From assembly GCA_023391815.1 (NCBI GenBank), contig JAEWAF010000022.1:1-23692 (forward strand): a stretch of DNA of 23,692 bases, in the 5' to 3' direction. Under the pieces are notes generated by a model. The model was not told the DNA's origin. It searched no databases and saw nothing but the letters and a program-made list of their open reading frames with translations. Both the position numbers and the translations under genes were made by a program. This DNA is from Pseudomonadota bacterium. GTDB lineage: Bacteria > Pseudomonadota > Gammaproteobacteria > Steroidobacterales > Steroidobacteraceae. Positions 1 to 8,712 of this stretch are shown here, in pieces. Every line of letters begins with the position of its first letter. Positions within the stretch are counted from its first letter, which is position 1.

Positions 1-100
1 CGAGAACGAAACGACAGCTGACCCAATCGTGCGGCAGCCATCGAGGCACAGTCCGCCAACGTGGAAGACGCTCGCGAGTTTCCCGAGACCCCCACCTACG

Positions 101-241
101 CCCCAGCTCTGCCGACAGGCTGCGCGCAACGCGAAGCGTAGCCCCAGCTCTGCCGACGAGCTGCGCGCAAGCGGAGCCTCAGCGCGAAGCGTAGATCCAG
201 CTCCGCCATAGGCCGAGCGCCACGCTAAGCCTCAGCGCGCG
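101..241. repeat. Three imperfect tandem repeats downstream of lysS
   Basis: Copy 1 is at about 101-141, copy 2 at 142-194 and copy 3 at 195-241. Copies 1 and 2 share CCCCAGCTCTGCCGAC, then CTGCGCGCAA, and both end in GCGAAGCGTAG. Copy 2 carries about 12 extra bases. Copy 3 is more diverged but shares AGCCTCAGCGCG with copy 2 (175-186 and 228-239). The copies lie just past the lysS stop codon. I see no convincing gene in 1-257. Whether the copies fold into a terminator or are a dispersed intergenic element cannot be decided here. Confidence 0.6.
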
Positions 242-257
242 TCAGCGAAAGGCAAGC

Positions 258-1781
<1,524 letters not shown>

Positions 1782-1784
1782 GTG

Positions 1785-2880
1785 TTACAGGCCCTGCTTC
1801 AAGCTGGCTTCCAGGAACGGATCGAGATCGCCGTCCAGCACCTTGTCGGTGGCGCCGATTTCGACGTTGGTGCGCAGATCCTTGATGCGCGACTGATCGA
1901 GCACGTAGGAACGGATCTGGTTGCCCCAGCTCACATCGGACTTGGAGTCTTCCAGCACCTTGGCGGCCGCGTTGCGCTTGTTCACTTCCAGCTCGTACAG
2001 CTTCGCTTTCAGCATCTTCATCGCCTTGTCGCGATTCTTGTGCTGGCTGCGCTCGGCCTGACAGGCCACGACGATGCCGGTGGGCATGTGCGTGATACGC
2101 ACGGCGGATTCGGTTTTGTTGACGTGCTGACCGCCGGCGCCGCTCGAGCGGTACACGTCGGTCTTCAGGTCCGCCGGGTTGATGGCGATTTGGATGTCAT
2201 CGTCGATTTCCGGCGAAACGAACACGGACGCGAACGAAGTATGCCGCCGGGCGTTCGAATCGAACGGCGACTTGCGGACCAGGCGATGCACGCCGGTCTC
2301 GGTGCGCAGCCAGCCGTAAGCGTAGTCGCCGCTGAAATGGATCGTGCAGCTCTTGATGCCGGCGACTTCGCCGTCGCTCACTTCCTCGACTTCGGTCTTG
2401 AAGCCGTGCTGATCGCCCCAGCGCAGGTACATGCGCATCAGCATGCTCGCCCAGTCCTGCGCTTCGGTACCGCCGGCGCCGGACTGAATGTCCAGGAAGC
2501 AGCTGTGCGGGTCCATCTCGCCGGGGAACATGCGCTGGAATTCCAGCTTTTTGAGGTGCGCGTCGATGGCGGCGAGATCGCGCTCCACGTCCGCCACGGC
2601 CGATGGCTCGTTCTCGGCGATGGCCATTTCCAGCAGCTCTTCGGCGTCCCTCAGACCATTGGTGGCCTTGTCCAACGTGGCCACGATTTGCTCCAGGCGC
2701 GCGCGTTCCTTGCCCAGCTCCTGGGCCCGGTCGGGCGTGTTCCAGATGGCAGGATCTTCCAGCTCGCGGCTTACTTCCGTGAGTCGTTCGGCCTTGGTGT
2801 CGTAGTCAAAGAAACCTCCTGAGCGCCCCGCTGCGCTCGGTGAGGTCTTCGATGGAACGGCGGATGGGATTGGTTTCCAT
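1785..2880 (-). CDS. prfB: Peptide chain release factor 2, made through a programmed +1 frameshift
   Basis: RF2 ends translation at UGA and UAA codons. The gene starts at the ATG at 2880, reads 24 codons, meets an in-frame UGA (2808-2806) and continues in the +1 frame from GAC at 2807 to the TAA at 1785-1787. This gives 364 residues, about the E. coli length. The stop-codon recognition tripeptide SPF falls at about residues 204-206 and the peptidyl-hydrolysis GGQ motif at about 249-251. The residue matching the E. coli K-12 position-246 polymorphism is serine. A single uninterrupted frame also runs upstream to 2951, but that start lies inside a 13-bp duplication next to recJ and its first 48 residues are unlike RF2. 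The frameshifted product is therefore the right one. It is followed by lysS after three bases. Confidence 0.95.
2805..2820 (-). promoter_or_regulatory. Programmed +1 ribosomal frameshift site of prfB
   Basis: On the coding strand the site reads AGGAGG TTT CTT TGA C. This is a Shine-Dalgarno-like AGGAGG (2820-2815), a 3-base spacer, the slippery CTT codon (codon 24) and the in-frame stop TGA followed by C. It is the same arrangement as the well-studied E. coli prfB site. Low RF2 lets the ribosome slip from CUU to UUU and read GAC. High RF2 ends the 24-residue peptide, so the factor controls its own synthesis. Confidence 0.95.
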
Positions 2881-2909
2881 GTCTTTGAGCGTGGCGTCGA
2901 GCGCGGGCA

Positions 2910-2938
2910 ATTCAATTGCGGGAGGCGGATGCTAGCAA
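2910..2938 (-). promoter_or_regulatory. Possible promoter for prfB-lysS
   Basis: On the minus strand TTGCTA (2938-2933) is followed after 17 bases by TTGAAT (2915-2910). Each hexamer matches the sigma-70 consensus at four of six bases. The -10 falls on a palindrome GCAATT-C-AATTGC (2907-2919), and the -35 falls within one copy of a 13-bp duplication. The prfB start lies about 30 bases downstream. This is a weak prediction. Confidence 0.3.
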
Positions 2939-2955
2939 AATCTGCTAGCAAAATC
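2930..2955. repeat. Exact 13-bp tandem duplication
   Basis: TGCTAGCAAAATC occurs at 2930-2942 and again immediately at 2943-2955 without a mismatch. It sits between the recJ stop codon (2962-2964) and the prfB start. Each copy contains the palindrome GCTAGC. Confidence 0.9.
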
Positions 2956-2961
2956 CGGCCG

Positions 2962-4701
2962 CTAAAGAACCCGCAAATACTCCACGACCAGCTGCAGCCG
3001 CTCCGAGCCGTTGAACCGGTTCACGTCCAGTCGGTAGGCCAGCTCCACCCGGGAATCGGGTTGGACGTGCGGCGCGTCGTCGTGATCGAAATGCCGGAAC
3101 GCGATGGCCTCGCAGCTCGCCGAACCCGTCGGCCCGTCGTTGGACACGCTGCGCACCTCCAGCTTCAAGTGTCGCTCGCCGAGAATGCGTACGTTGCGCA
3201 CCTCGAAGCAGCCGTCGAACATCGGCTCCGGGAAGTTCTGGCCCCACGGCCCGGCCTGCTGAAGCAGGCGTGCGACGTCGAGCGTCAGCTCCTCCTGCTG
3301 CAAGCTGCCGTCCGAATGAACGATGCCGATGGTGTCGTCGACACTCATCCAGCGCCGCACCTCGGCGTCAAACTCGGCCCGGAACGTTTCGAGCGTCGCG
3401 GCCGGCAAGGTCAGCCCCGCCGCCATCGCGTGGCCACCGAATTTTTCGATCAAGCCGGGATGCCGGGTCGCGACCGCATCGAGCACGTCGCGAATGTGAA
3501 CGCCCGAGATGGACCGCGCCGACCCTTTCAACGTGGTGGCATCGGCACGTGCCAAAGCGATCACCGGCCGATTGACCCGCTCCTTGACCCGCGATGCGAC
3601 CAGCCCGACCACACCCTGGTGCCACGACTCGTCGAACAAACACAGACCCAACGGCAGCTGCGGATCTTCCGCACGCATGTCCGCGATCGCCATCAGCGCT
3701 TCCTGCTGCATCTGCAGCTCGAGCTCCTTGCGATCGGTGTTCAACTGAGTGAGTCGCGCGGCCAGCATGCGAGCCAGGTTCGGATCGTCGGTCAGCAAAC
3801 ATTGAATGCCGATGGACATGTCGTCGAGCCGGCCCGCCGCGTTCAAGCGCGGGCCGATCTGGTACCCGAGATCCGCCGCGTTCACATTGGAGGGAATGCA
3901 GTTCGCCGCTTCAAGCAAAGCGCGAATGCCAGCAGTGCATCGACCGGCGCGGATACGACGCAGCCCCTGATGAACCAGCACGCGATTGTTTCTATCGAGC
4001 GGCACCAGATCCGCGACCGTGCCGAGCGCAACGAGGTCGAGCAATTCGGCGACTGCCGGCGGATTTGCAGCGAGGCCGCGCTCTTGCATGGCGCGGGTGA
4101 GCGCTGCCATCAAATAAAACGCCACGCCCACGCCGGCGAGCGCCTTACTTGGAAACGTATCGCCGGGCGCATTCGGATTCACGATGGCATTCGCGGCCGG
4201 CACCGTCGCGGGCGCGAGGTGATGATCCGTGATCAATGTCTCGATGCCCAAGGACGTCGCCATGGCCACGCCAGCATGACTGGAGATGCCGTTATCCACG
4301 GTGACGATCAAACCCGGCTTCGCCTCTGCCGCGAGCTGCACGATTTCCGGCGTCAACCCATAGCCGTACTGAAAGCGATTCGGTACCAGAAAATCGACCT
4401 GCTTGAAGCCGAGCCGTCGCAGCTGACGCACCACCAGCGCCGTGCTGGTCGCGCCATCGGCGTCGAAATCGCCGACGACCACGATGCGACTGCCGCGATG
4501 GAAATGTTTGCAAAGCAAGTCGACCGCGCCATCGACCCCGCCGAGCCGGCTGACCGGGATCAGGCGCGCGAGTCCCAGATCGAGATCTTCGGCCTCGTTG
4601 ATGCCGCGATTCGCATACAAACGTTTCAATAACGGGTGCAGATCGCCGGGGAGCGCGGCCAGGCCGCCCGCTTCGCGGCGACGAATCGTGCGATTCAACA
4701 T
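2962..4701 (-). CDS. recJ: Single-stranded-DNA-specific 5'-3' exonuclease RecJ
   Basis: RecJ degrades single-stranded DNA from the 5' end in RecF-pathway recombination and mismatch and base-excision repair. The 579-residue product carries the DHH phosphoesterase motifs: GDFDADG at 77-83, VDNG at 135-138, TDHH at 158-161 and GPRLNAAGR at 283-291. The DHHA1 motif GGHAMAAG follows at 422-429, and an OB-like region comes after it. Length and order agree with bacterial RecJ. The ATG at 4701 overlaps the end of the rpfE-like gene by 7 bp, which suggests one transcript. The prfB start lies 81 bp beyond the stop. The complementary strand is open for a long way, but this follows from GC-rich codon use and is not a gene. 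Confidence 0.96.
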   Translation of the reverse strand: MLNRTIRRREAGGLAALPGDLHPLLKRLYANRGINEAEDLDLGLARLIPVSRLGGVDGAVDLLCKHFHRGSRIVVVGDFDADGATSTALVVRQLRRLGFKQVDFLVPNRFQYGYGLTPEIVQLAAEAKPGLIVTVDNGISSHAGVAMATSLGIETLITDHHLAPATVPAANAIVNPNAPGDTFPSKALAGVGVAFYLMAALTRAMQERGLAANPPAVAELLDLVALGTVADLVPLDRNNRVLVHQGLRRIRAGRCTAGIRALLEAANCIPSNVNAADLGYQIGPRLNAAGRLDDMSIGIQCLLTDDPNLARMLAARLTQLNTDRKELELQMQQEALMAIADMRAEDPQLPLGLCLFDESWHQGVVGLVASRVKERVNRPVIALARADATTLKGSARSISGVHIRDVLDAVATRHPGLIEKFGGHAMAAGLTLPAATLETFRAEFDAEVRRWMSVDDTIGIVHSDGSLQQEELTLDVARLLQQAGPWGQNFPEPMFDGCFEVRNVRILGERHLKLEVRSVSNDGPTGSASCEAIAFRHFDHDDAPHVQPDSRVELAYRLDVNRFNGSERLQLVVEYLRVL

Positions 4702-5696
4702 GCGCGCCAGTTCGCCGGATGCAGATCACGGCGCCAGATCTTGAACATGTCGGCGCGATGCGTAACGACCCGCCAGCCATCGAACATCACCGTGAGCTTC
4801 GCGATCGCACCGCTCATGAGCGCGCGACCGAGCGGCGCGAGCCATTGCGCTTCGAGCGTTTCAGCATTCGTCACGTCGATGACTGCGACCGTCGGCCCGC
4901 TGACTTCCGCCAGCAGGCTGGCAGCATCGCTCGGGCGCGACTTCACCGGCTGATCTTGCAATCGATAGATACCACGCAAATAAATATCGTCGCCGCAGGC
5001 GGCAGGCAACGACTTCGGGCTCGAGCCACTCAACATTCCTTCCCCATACACCCAGATCGCATTCAACGTCGGCAAGCCGCGCGCCTGCCGCCGCACATTG
5101 ACCGGATGCTCGTGTAACAACATCTGGAACTCGGTCATCAATCGTCGCAGTCCGCCGGCGTCGCGACCGCGCGGCAGAATGTCTTCACCCGGATTGGACG
5201 CGGCGAACTCCGGCGTGACGGTCTGCACTTGCAACGGCACTTCGCTGCGCAGGAGCCATTCGCCGTCGGCGCCGACGTGCAACTCGAAGCCCGAGGACTG
5301 TAGATGATCGACGAACGTCGGGGTGAGCGACTCACGTTCAGCAACACTCATGCGCGCGTGCCCGCGCAAGGGAACCGTCGTCAGCCGATCCAAACCCGCG
5401 GCGAAGTGTATAGGCTGGGCGCGCAGCCAGAAACCGTCAGCGCGTTGACCACTGAGGCCAGTGCGAATGACCGCGGCGCTGGGATACTGATCGGCCGCGT
5501 CGTGGAGTTGAAGCGCGTCGAGCACGCCCGCATGCAATGCGTCCTGACGGGCATCGATCGCCCGTTTGCTCACCGAGCCGCGGCCGGCGAGCCGCGCGAG
5601 TTGCGGCCACTCGGCGATGCCCGCCTCGTCCCCGTCGCGTAAGGGATTCAAATCCGTGACGATTATCGATAGCGAGGGAGTCAGCGTCTTCAACAT
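4695..5696 (-). CDS. RpfE-type regulatory protein (phosphoglycerate-mutase-like family)
   Basis: The 333-residue product resembles the RpfE family, which is encoded beside recJ, prfB and lysS in Xanthomonas and is distantly related to cofactor-independent phosphoglycerate mutases. The best visible signature is residues 192-220: MLLHEHPVNVRRQ, then GLPTLNAIWVYGEG, matching the family pattern of a conserved H-x-H-P-V-N followed by N-x-x-W-x-x-G-x-G. The biochemical role is not established, and no classic metal-binding phosphatase set is obvious. The reading frame stays open to 6314, but that extension runs antisense to the Mth938-like gene, so the ATG at 5696 is preferred. A TTG immediately after it is possible. 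The end overlaps recJ by 7 bp. Homology-based naming is fairly secure; function is inferred. Confidence 0.75.
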   Translation of the reverse strand: MLKTLTPSLSIIVTDLNPLRDGDEAGIAEWPQLARLAGRGSVSKRAIDARQDALHAGVLDALQLHDAADQYPSAAVIRTGLSGQRADGFWLRAQPIHFAAGLDRLTTVPLRGHARMSVAERESLTPTFVDHLQSSGFELHVGADGEWLLRSEVPLQVQTVTPEFAASNPGEDILPRGRDAGGLRRLMTEFQMLLHEHPVNVRRQARGLPTLNAIWVYGEGMLSGSSPKSLPAACGDDIYLRGIYRLQDQPVKSRPSDAASLLAEVSGPTVAVIDVTNAETLEAQWLAPLGRALMSGAIAKLTVMFDGWRVVTHRADMFKIWRRDLHPANWRAC

Positions 5697-5735
5697 CTTC
5701 TGCGCGGCGGCGGCGACCTGCGCTATGGTAGCCGA

Positions 5736-6116
5736 ATGAAACTCACCGACGAGAAAATTGCCGGCATCAACTTGATCCGCTCCTACGCACCCGGTGAGGT
5801 GCGTATCGGCGAGACCGTACTTCACGCCAGCTGCCTGGTGAAAGCGGATCAGATCGTTAGCGACTGGCGGCCGCGGAGCGTCGCCGAGCTGTCGCTGGAC
5901 GATCTGCAACCGGCCATCGCGATGAACCCCGAAGTCATCATCATCGGCTCGGGGCCGAAACAGGAGTTTCCGGCGCCCGAAGTGCTGGGGGCCGTGATGT
6001 CGCGAGGGATCGGTTGCGAAGTGATGGAGATCGGCGCGGCGTGCCGCACCTACAACATTCTGGCGAGCGAGGGACGCACTGTCGTGGCCGCGTTGCTGCT
6101 GAAGAACAGCAACTGA
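5736..6116 (+). CDS. Mth938-like domain protein (DUF498/NDUFAF3-like, Xcc1710 type)
   Basis: The 126-residue protein has the hallmarks of the small Mth938/DUF498 fold family. The start is INLIRSYAPGEVRIG, followed by a conserved VIIIGSGPKQEFP segment at about residues 67-79. A region MSRGIGCEVMEIGAACRTYNIL and the ending GRTVVAALLL complete the pattern. Proteobacterial members have no proven enzymatic role. The mitochondrial relative NDUFAF3 is a complex I assembly factor, but that job cannot be transferred here. The ATG at 5736 is 39 bp from the divergent rpfE-like start, so the two genes probably share a compact promoter region. A strong hairpin lies 11-48 bases after the stop. Confidence 0.85.
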   Translation: MKLTDEKIAGINLIRSYAPGEVRIGETVLHASCLVKADQIVSDWRPRSVAELSLDDLQPAIAMNPEVIIIGSGPKQEFPAPEVLGAVMSRGIGCEVMEIGAACRTYNILASEGRTVVAALLLKNSN

Positions 6117-6126
6117 AGGAAGAACA

Positions 6127-6164
6127 TTCTCCCGGTCACCCTGCGAGCAGGATGACCGGGAGAA
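6127..6164. terminator. Strong hairpin between convergent genes, possible bidirectional terminator
   Basis: TTCTCCCGGTCA (6127-6138) pairs perfectly with TGACCGGGAGAA (6153-6164). Inside it, CCTG (6140-6143) pairs with CAGG (6148-6151) around the loop CGAG, with one C/A mismatch. It begins 11 bases after the stop of the Mth938-like gene. No run of T follows, so a classical rho-independent terminator is not certain; it could also be a mobile-type palindrome. Confidence 0.5.
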
Positions 6165-6468
6165 GACGCGAGGGACTGAAGATCGTTCGACCCAACTCGT
6201 CAAGCCGCTCCACTGGAGTCGTCGCCCGACGGAATATTCTTTTTCTTTTGCTTTTGTTCTTCTTCGCGCTGTTTCCTCGAATCCCCCTCCGCCCCCGCGT
6301 CTTCTCCCCGTCACCCGACTTCGGTGGTATTACGAGTACACGTTGGGGGCGGATTTAGACACACGATCGCGGATCGCGCAACTGTTGTTCGCTTCGCGAA
6401 ATCCGAGGGGCTGAGAATCTCGACTGCGGCTGCAATCCTCGGGCCAGCGTGCCAACACCGTTTCTCGC
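6165..6468. other. Gene-free stretch downstream of nlpD
   Basis: Between the hairpin and the nlpD stop I see no credible gene. It contains a pyrimidine-rich tract on the plus strand (about 6236-6315), starting with short T runs and turning into C runs. In E. coli, Pseudomonas and relatives rpoS follows nlpD here; no recognisable rpoS sequence is visible. Confidence 0.6.
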
Positions 6469-7170
6469 TCAACGTTGCGGCAGCAGGCTCAGCGGATTGC
6501 CCGGAGTCCCGTTGATCCGGATCTCGAAATACAGCTGCGGCGAGCCCTGCGGCCCATTGCCCATGGTGGCGATTCGCTGCCCGGCCATGACCGCGTCTCC
6601 CTCCTGGATCAGCACCGATTGCAGATGTCCATAAGCGCTCAGATACGTTTCGTTGTGCTTAACGATGATCAGCTGACCGTAACCGAGCAGTCCGGAACCG
6701 GTATACACGACGCGCCCCGGCCCGGCAGCGCGCACGTCTTCGCCTGATTTTCCCGCGATCATCAGGCCCTGGCCGCCGTTCGGGCGCGACGTGAGCGTCG
6801 CTGTGCCATCGCTCACCGGCCATTGCCATTTCACCGGCGGGCCGGTCGGAATCGCGGGCTGTCGAGACGCCGGCGGTCGTGCTTGCGCACGGCTGGATGA
6901 GGTCGGAGATTTCGGCGGTGGGGATGCAGCGCGCGCACCGCCCTTACCGGAGGGGGACAACCGCAACGTCTGGCCCGGATAAATCACATAATCCCGACCG
7001 ATGTTGTTCCAGCGCGCCAGATCTTTGTAATCGAGCTTGTGACGAAACGCGATGGAATACAGGGTGTCGCCGCGCTTGACGATGTAGGTGCCGCCTCGCT
7101 CCGGCGTCGATGCGCAGCCAGCCACGACGGCGAGCGCGATCAACCACGGCGCGAGCCATCGGCACGACAC
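6469..7170 (-). CDS. nlpD: NlpD-like lipoprotein with LysM and degenerate M23 domain
   Basis: NlpD-type proteins are outer-membrane lipoproteins that activate the septal cell-wall amidase AmiC. The 233-residue product starts with a signal sequence ending in the lipobox VAGC (Cys19). A LysM peptidoglycan-binding domain lies at about 28-72, then a Pro/Ser-rich linker, then an M23/LytM domain at about 120-230. The M23 metal ligands are not intact: the first histidine motif region reads GGQGLMIAG, and the last reads LYFEIR where an active enzyme has HxH. This matches the inactive LytM domain of E. coli NlpD, so an activator rather than an enzyme is expected. It lies 5 bp after pcm in the surE-pcm-nlpD run. 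The normally adjacent rpoS is missing. Confidence 0.9.
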   Translation of the reverse strand: MSCRWLAPWLIALAVVAGCASTPERGGTYIVKRGDTLYSIAFRHKLDYKDLARWNNIGRDYVIYPGQTLRLSPSGKGGARAASPPPKSPTSSSRAQARPPASRQPAIPTGPPVKWQWPVSDGTATLTSRPNGGQGLMIAGKSGEDVRAAGPGRVVYTGSGLLGYGQLIIVKHNETYLSAYGHLQSVLIQEGDAVMAGQRIATMGNGPQGSPQLYFEIRINGTPGNPLSLLPQR

Positions 7171-7175
7171 AGGAA

Positions 7176-7862
7176 TCAGTTCAGACCCTTCAGCAGCGGC
7201 ACGAAACTGACCAAGCCCAGCGTCTCCTTGTGAAATTCCTCGCCACGACGAGTGATACGCACCAGTTGCTGACGACCTTCCGGACCGACCGGCGCGATCA
7301 GCCGGCCACCCTGCGCGAGCTGTTGAAACAAAACATCCGGAATTGCGAGCGGCGCGGCCGCCATCAAAATGGCGTCGTACGGCGCATGCCCGCTCCAGCC
7401 CTGGAAGCCGTCACCGTGACGTAAATGGACGTTGGAGATATTCAGTTCCCGCAGGCGCTGCCGCGCGCGCTCCTGCAAAGCGCCGATGCGCTCGATGCTA
7501 TAGATGAATCGCACCAGCGGCGACATCACCGCTGTTTGATAACCGCAGCCGGTGCCGATCTCCAGCACCTTGCCCGGGGTGCCCGCTTCGATCATCGCTT
7601 CGGTCATGCGCGCCACGACGAACGGTTGTGAGATCGTCTGCCCATGCCCGATCGGCAGCGCTGTATCTTCGTATGCACGAGTCGCGAGCGCTTCATCGAC
7701 GAACAAATGACGCGGCACATTCCGGATCTGATCGAGCACCGCTGCATTGACGATGCCTTGATCGCGCAGCCGTTGCACCAGACGTTCGCGTGTGCGGGCC
7801 GAGGTCATGCCGATGCCGGCACGATTGGTGATGTTGTTCTTCGGCGGCGCGGGTGGCTTCAT
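7176..7862 (-). CDS. pcm: Protein-L-isoaspartate O-methyltransferase
   Basis: This enzyme methylates isoaspartyl residues in aged proteins with S-adenosylmethionine, starting their repair. The product has the family motif LPIGHGQTISQPFVVARMTE, the SAM-binding loop VLEIGTGCGYQTA, and later RHGDGFQGW and VGPEGRQQLVRITR. The 228-residue form starts at the ATG at 7862, which overlaps the surE stop as ATGA. A second in-frame Met at residue 19 (MTSARTRERL) aligns better with the usual N-terminus, giving about 210 residues, so the first 18 residues may not be translated. The 4-bp overlap favours the longer form. The surE-pcm-nlpD order is conserved in gammaproteobacteria. Confidence 0.95.
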   Translation of the reverse strand: MKPPAPPKNNITNRAGIGMTSARTRERLVQRLRDQGIVNAAVLDQIRNVPRHLFVDEALATRAYEDTALPIGHGQTISQPFVVARMTEAMIEAGTPGKVLEIGTGCGYQTAVMSPLVRFIYSIERIGALQERARQRLRELNISNVHLRHGDGFQGWSGHAPYDAILMAAAPLAIPDVLFQQLAQGGRLIAPVGPEGRQQLVRITRRGEEFHKETLGLVSFVPLLKGLN

Positions 7863-8626
7863 TCAGCTCGCCCCTGCAACCAGTTGCTCATGTCCTCGAG
7901 CATGGAATGACGCGTCAGATCGATCTGCAACGGCGTCACCGACACGTAGTTGTTCGCGACCGCATGGAAGTCGGTGCCCGGACCGGCGTCCTGACTGCCA
8001 CCGGCGGGCCCGACCCAATACACCGGTCGGCCGCGCGGATCGGCCATGCGCACGATGGGATCGGAGCGATGTCGGAATCCCAGCCGCGTCGCTTGAAATC
8101 CTCGCAACTGCTCATAGGGAACGTCGGGTACGTTCACGTTGAGGATGGTCGCCTGATGCAGCGGTGTCCGCTGAATGCGCATCACCAGCTCGGCGGCCAC
8201 GCGCGCGGCGGTCTCGAAGTGGTTGCCGGAGTTCGGTTGAATGACCAGCGACACAGCGATCGCCGGCAGGCCGAGGAAGCGTCCCTCGATGGCGGCGGCG
8301 ACGGTGCCCGAATAGATCACGTCGTCGCCCAGGTTGGGACCGTCGTTGACCCCCGAGACCACCATGTCGAAGTCGCTCTCGCCTTCGAACAGCCCGGAGA
8401 CGGCCAGGTGTACGCAATCGGTGGGCGTGCCATTGACGACCAGGAACTTGCGCTCTTCGAATGGCAGCACGCGCAACGGCACGTCCAGCGTCAGTGAGTT
8501 ACTGGCACCGCTGCGGTTGCGGTCGGGCGCGACCACGGTAATGTCTGCGAGCGGCGCAAGCGCTTCGCCCAGGGCACGCAGGCCCTCGGCGCGGTAGCCG
8601 TCGTCGTTGCTGAGAAGGATCTTCAT
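7859..8626 (-). CDS. surE: 5'/3'-nucleotidase SurE
   Basis: SurE is a metal-dependent phosphatase acting on nucleoside 5'- and 3'-monophosphates and short polyphosphate, linked to stationary-phase survival. The 255-residue product starts with MKILLSNDDGYRAEGL, holding the acidic metal ligands D8 and D9. It continues with VVAPDRNRSGASNSLTL, with the conserved serine and asparagine region, and SGVNDGPNLGDDVIYSGTV, with the metal-binding Asn. Length is normal. The stop overlaps the pcm start by 4 bp. The gene is transcribed away from the Smr-domain gene, with 86 bp between their starts. Confidence 0.96.
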   Translation of the reverse strand: MKILLSNDDGYRAEGLRALGEALAPLADITVVAPDRNRSGASNSLTLDVPLRVLPFEERKFLVVNGTPTDCVHLAVSGLFEGESDFDMVVSGVNDGPNLGDDVIYSGTVAAAIEGRFLGLPAIAVSLVIQPNSGNHFETAARVAAELVMRIQRTPLHQATILNVNVPDVPYEQLRGFQATRLGFRHRSDPIVRMADPRGRPVYWVGPAGGSQDAGPGTDFHAVANNYVSVTPLQIDLTRHSMLEDMSNWLQGRAE

Positions 8627-8652
8627 GAATTCATGAAAGCTGGCGGCGCGGA

Positions 8653-8660
8653 ACTATACT
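8653..8660. promoter_or_regulatory. Possible overlapping divergent -10 elements between surE and smr
   Basis: ACTATACT contains TATACT on the plus strand (8655-8660) and TATAGT on the minus strand (8658-8653). Each sits at a reasonable distance from the start it would serve, 8713 and 8626. No good -35 hexamer is seen at 17-bp spacing on either strand, so this is tentative. Confidence 0.3.
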
Positions 8661-8712
8661 GGAATCCGCGCCTCGACTTCATTGCAAGGCCAGTCGGGCG
8701 CTGGAGTATTGG

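Noticed and set aside
29..211. 60-codon frame before lysS
   Set aside because: It is Pro/Ala/Ser-rich, made up mostly of the imperfect tandem repeats, without a ribosome-binding site.
2881..2951. Upstream start of prfB in the uninterrupted frame
   Set aside because: The start lies in the 13-bp duplication and the residues are unlike RF2, while the frameshift site gives an exact match to the family.
2929..4632. 567-codon open frame on the plus strand opposite recJ
   Set aside because: It lies fully antisense to a clear RecJ, has no recognisable domain and is His/Arg/Gln-rich as expected for the mirror of GC-rich coding sequence.
5697..6314. N-terminal extension of the rpfE-like frame to 6314
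   Set aside because: The extension is antisense to the Mth938-like gene and unlike any RpfE; the ATG at 5696 gives the normal family length.
6014..6358. Frames across the nlpD-Mth938 gap
   Set aside because: They run out of phase through the Mth938-like gene and then through the hairpin and the pyrimidine tract; no domain is visible.
8650..8675. GGAAC upstream of the Smr gene
   Set aside because: No CGTT follows at 16-17 bases; only the overlapping TATACT element is of interest there.
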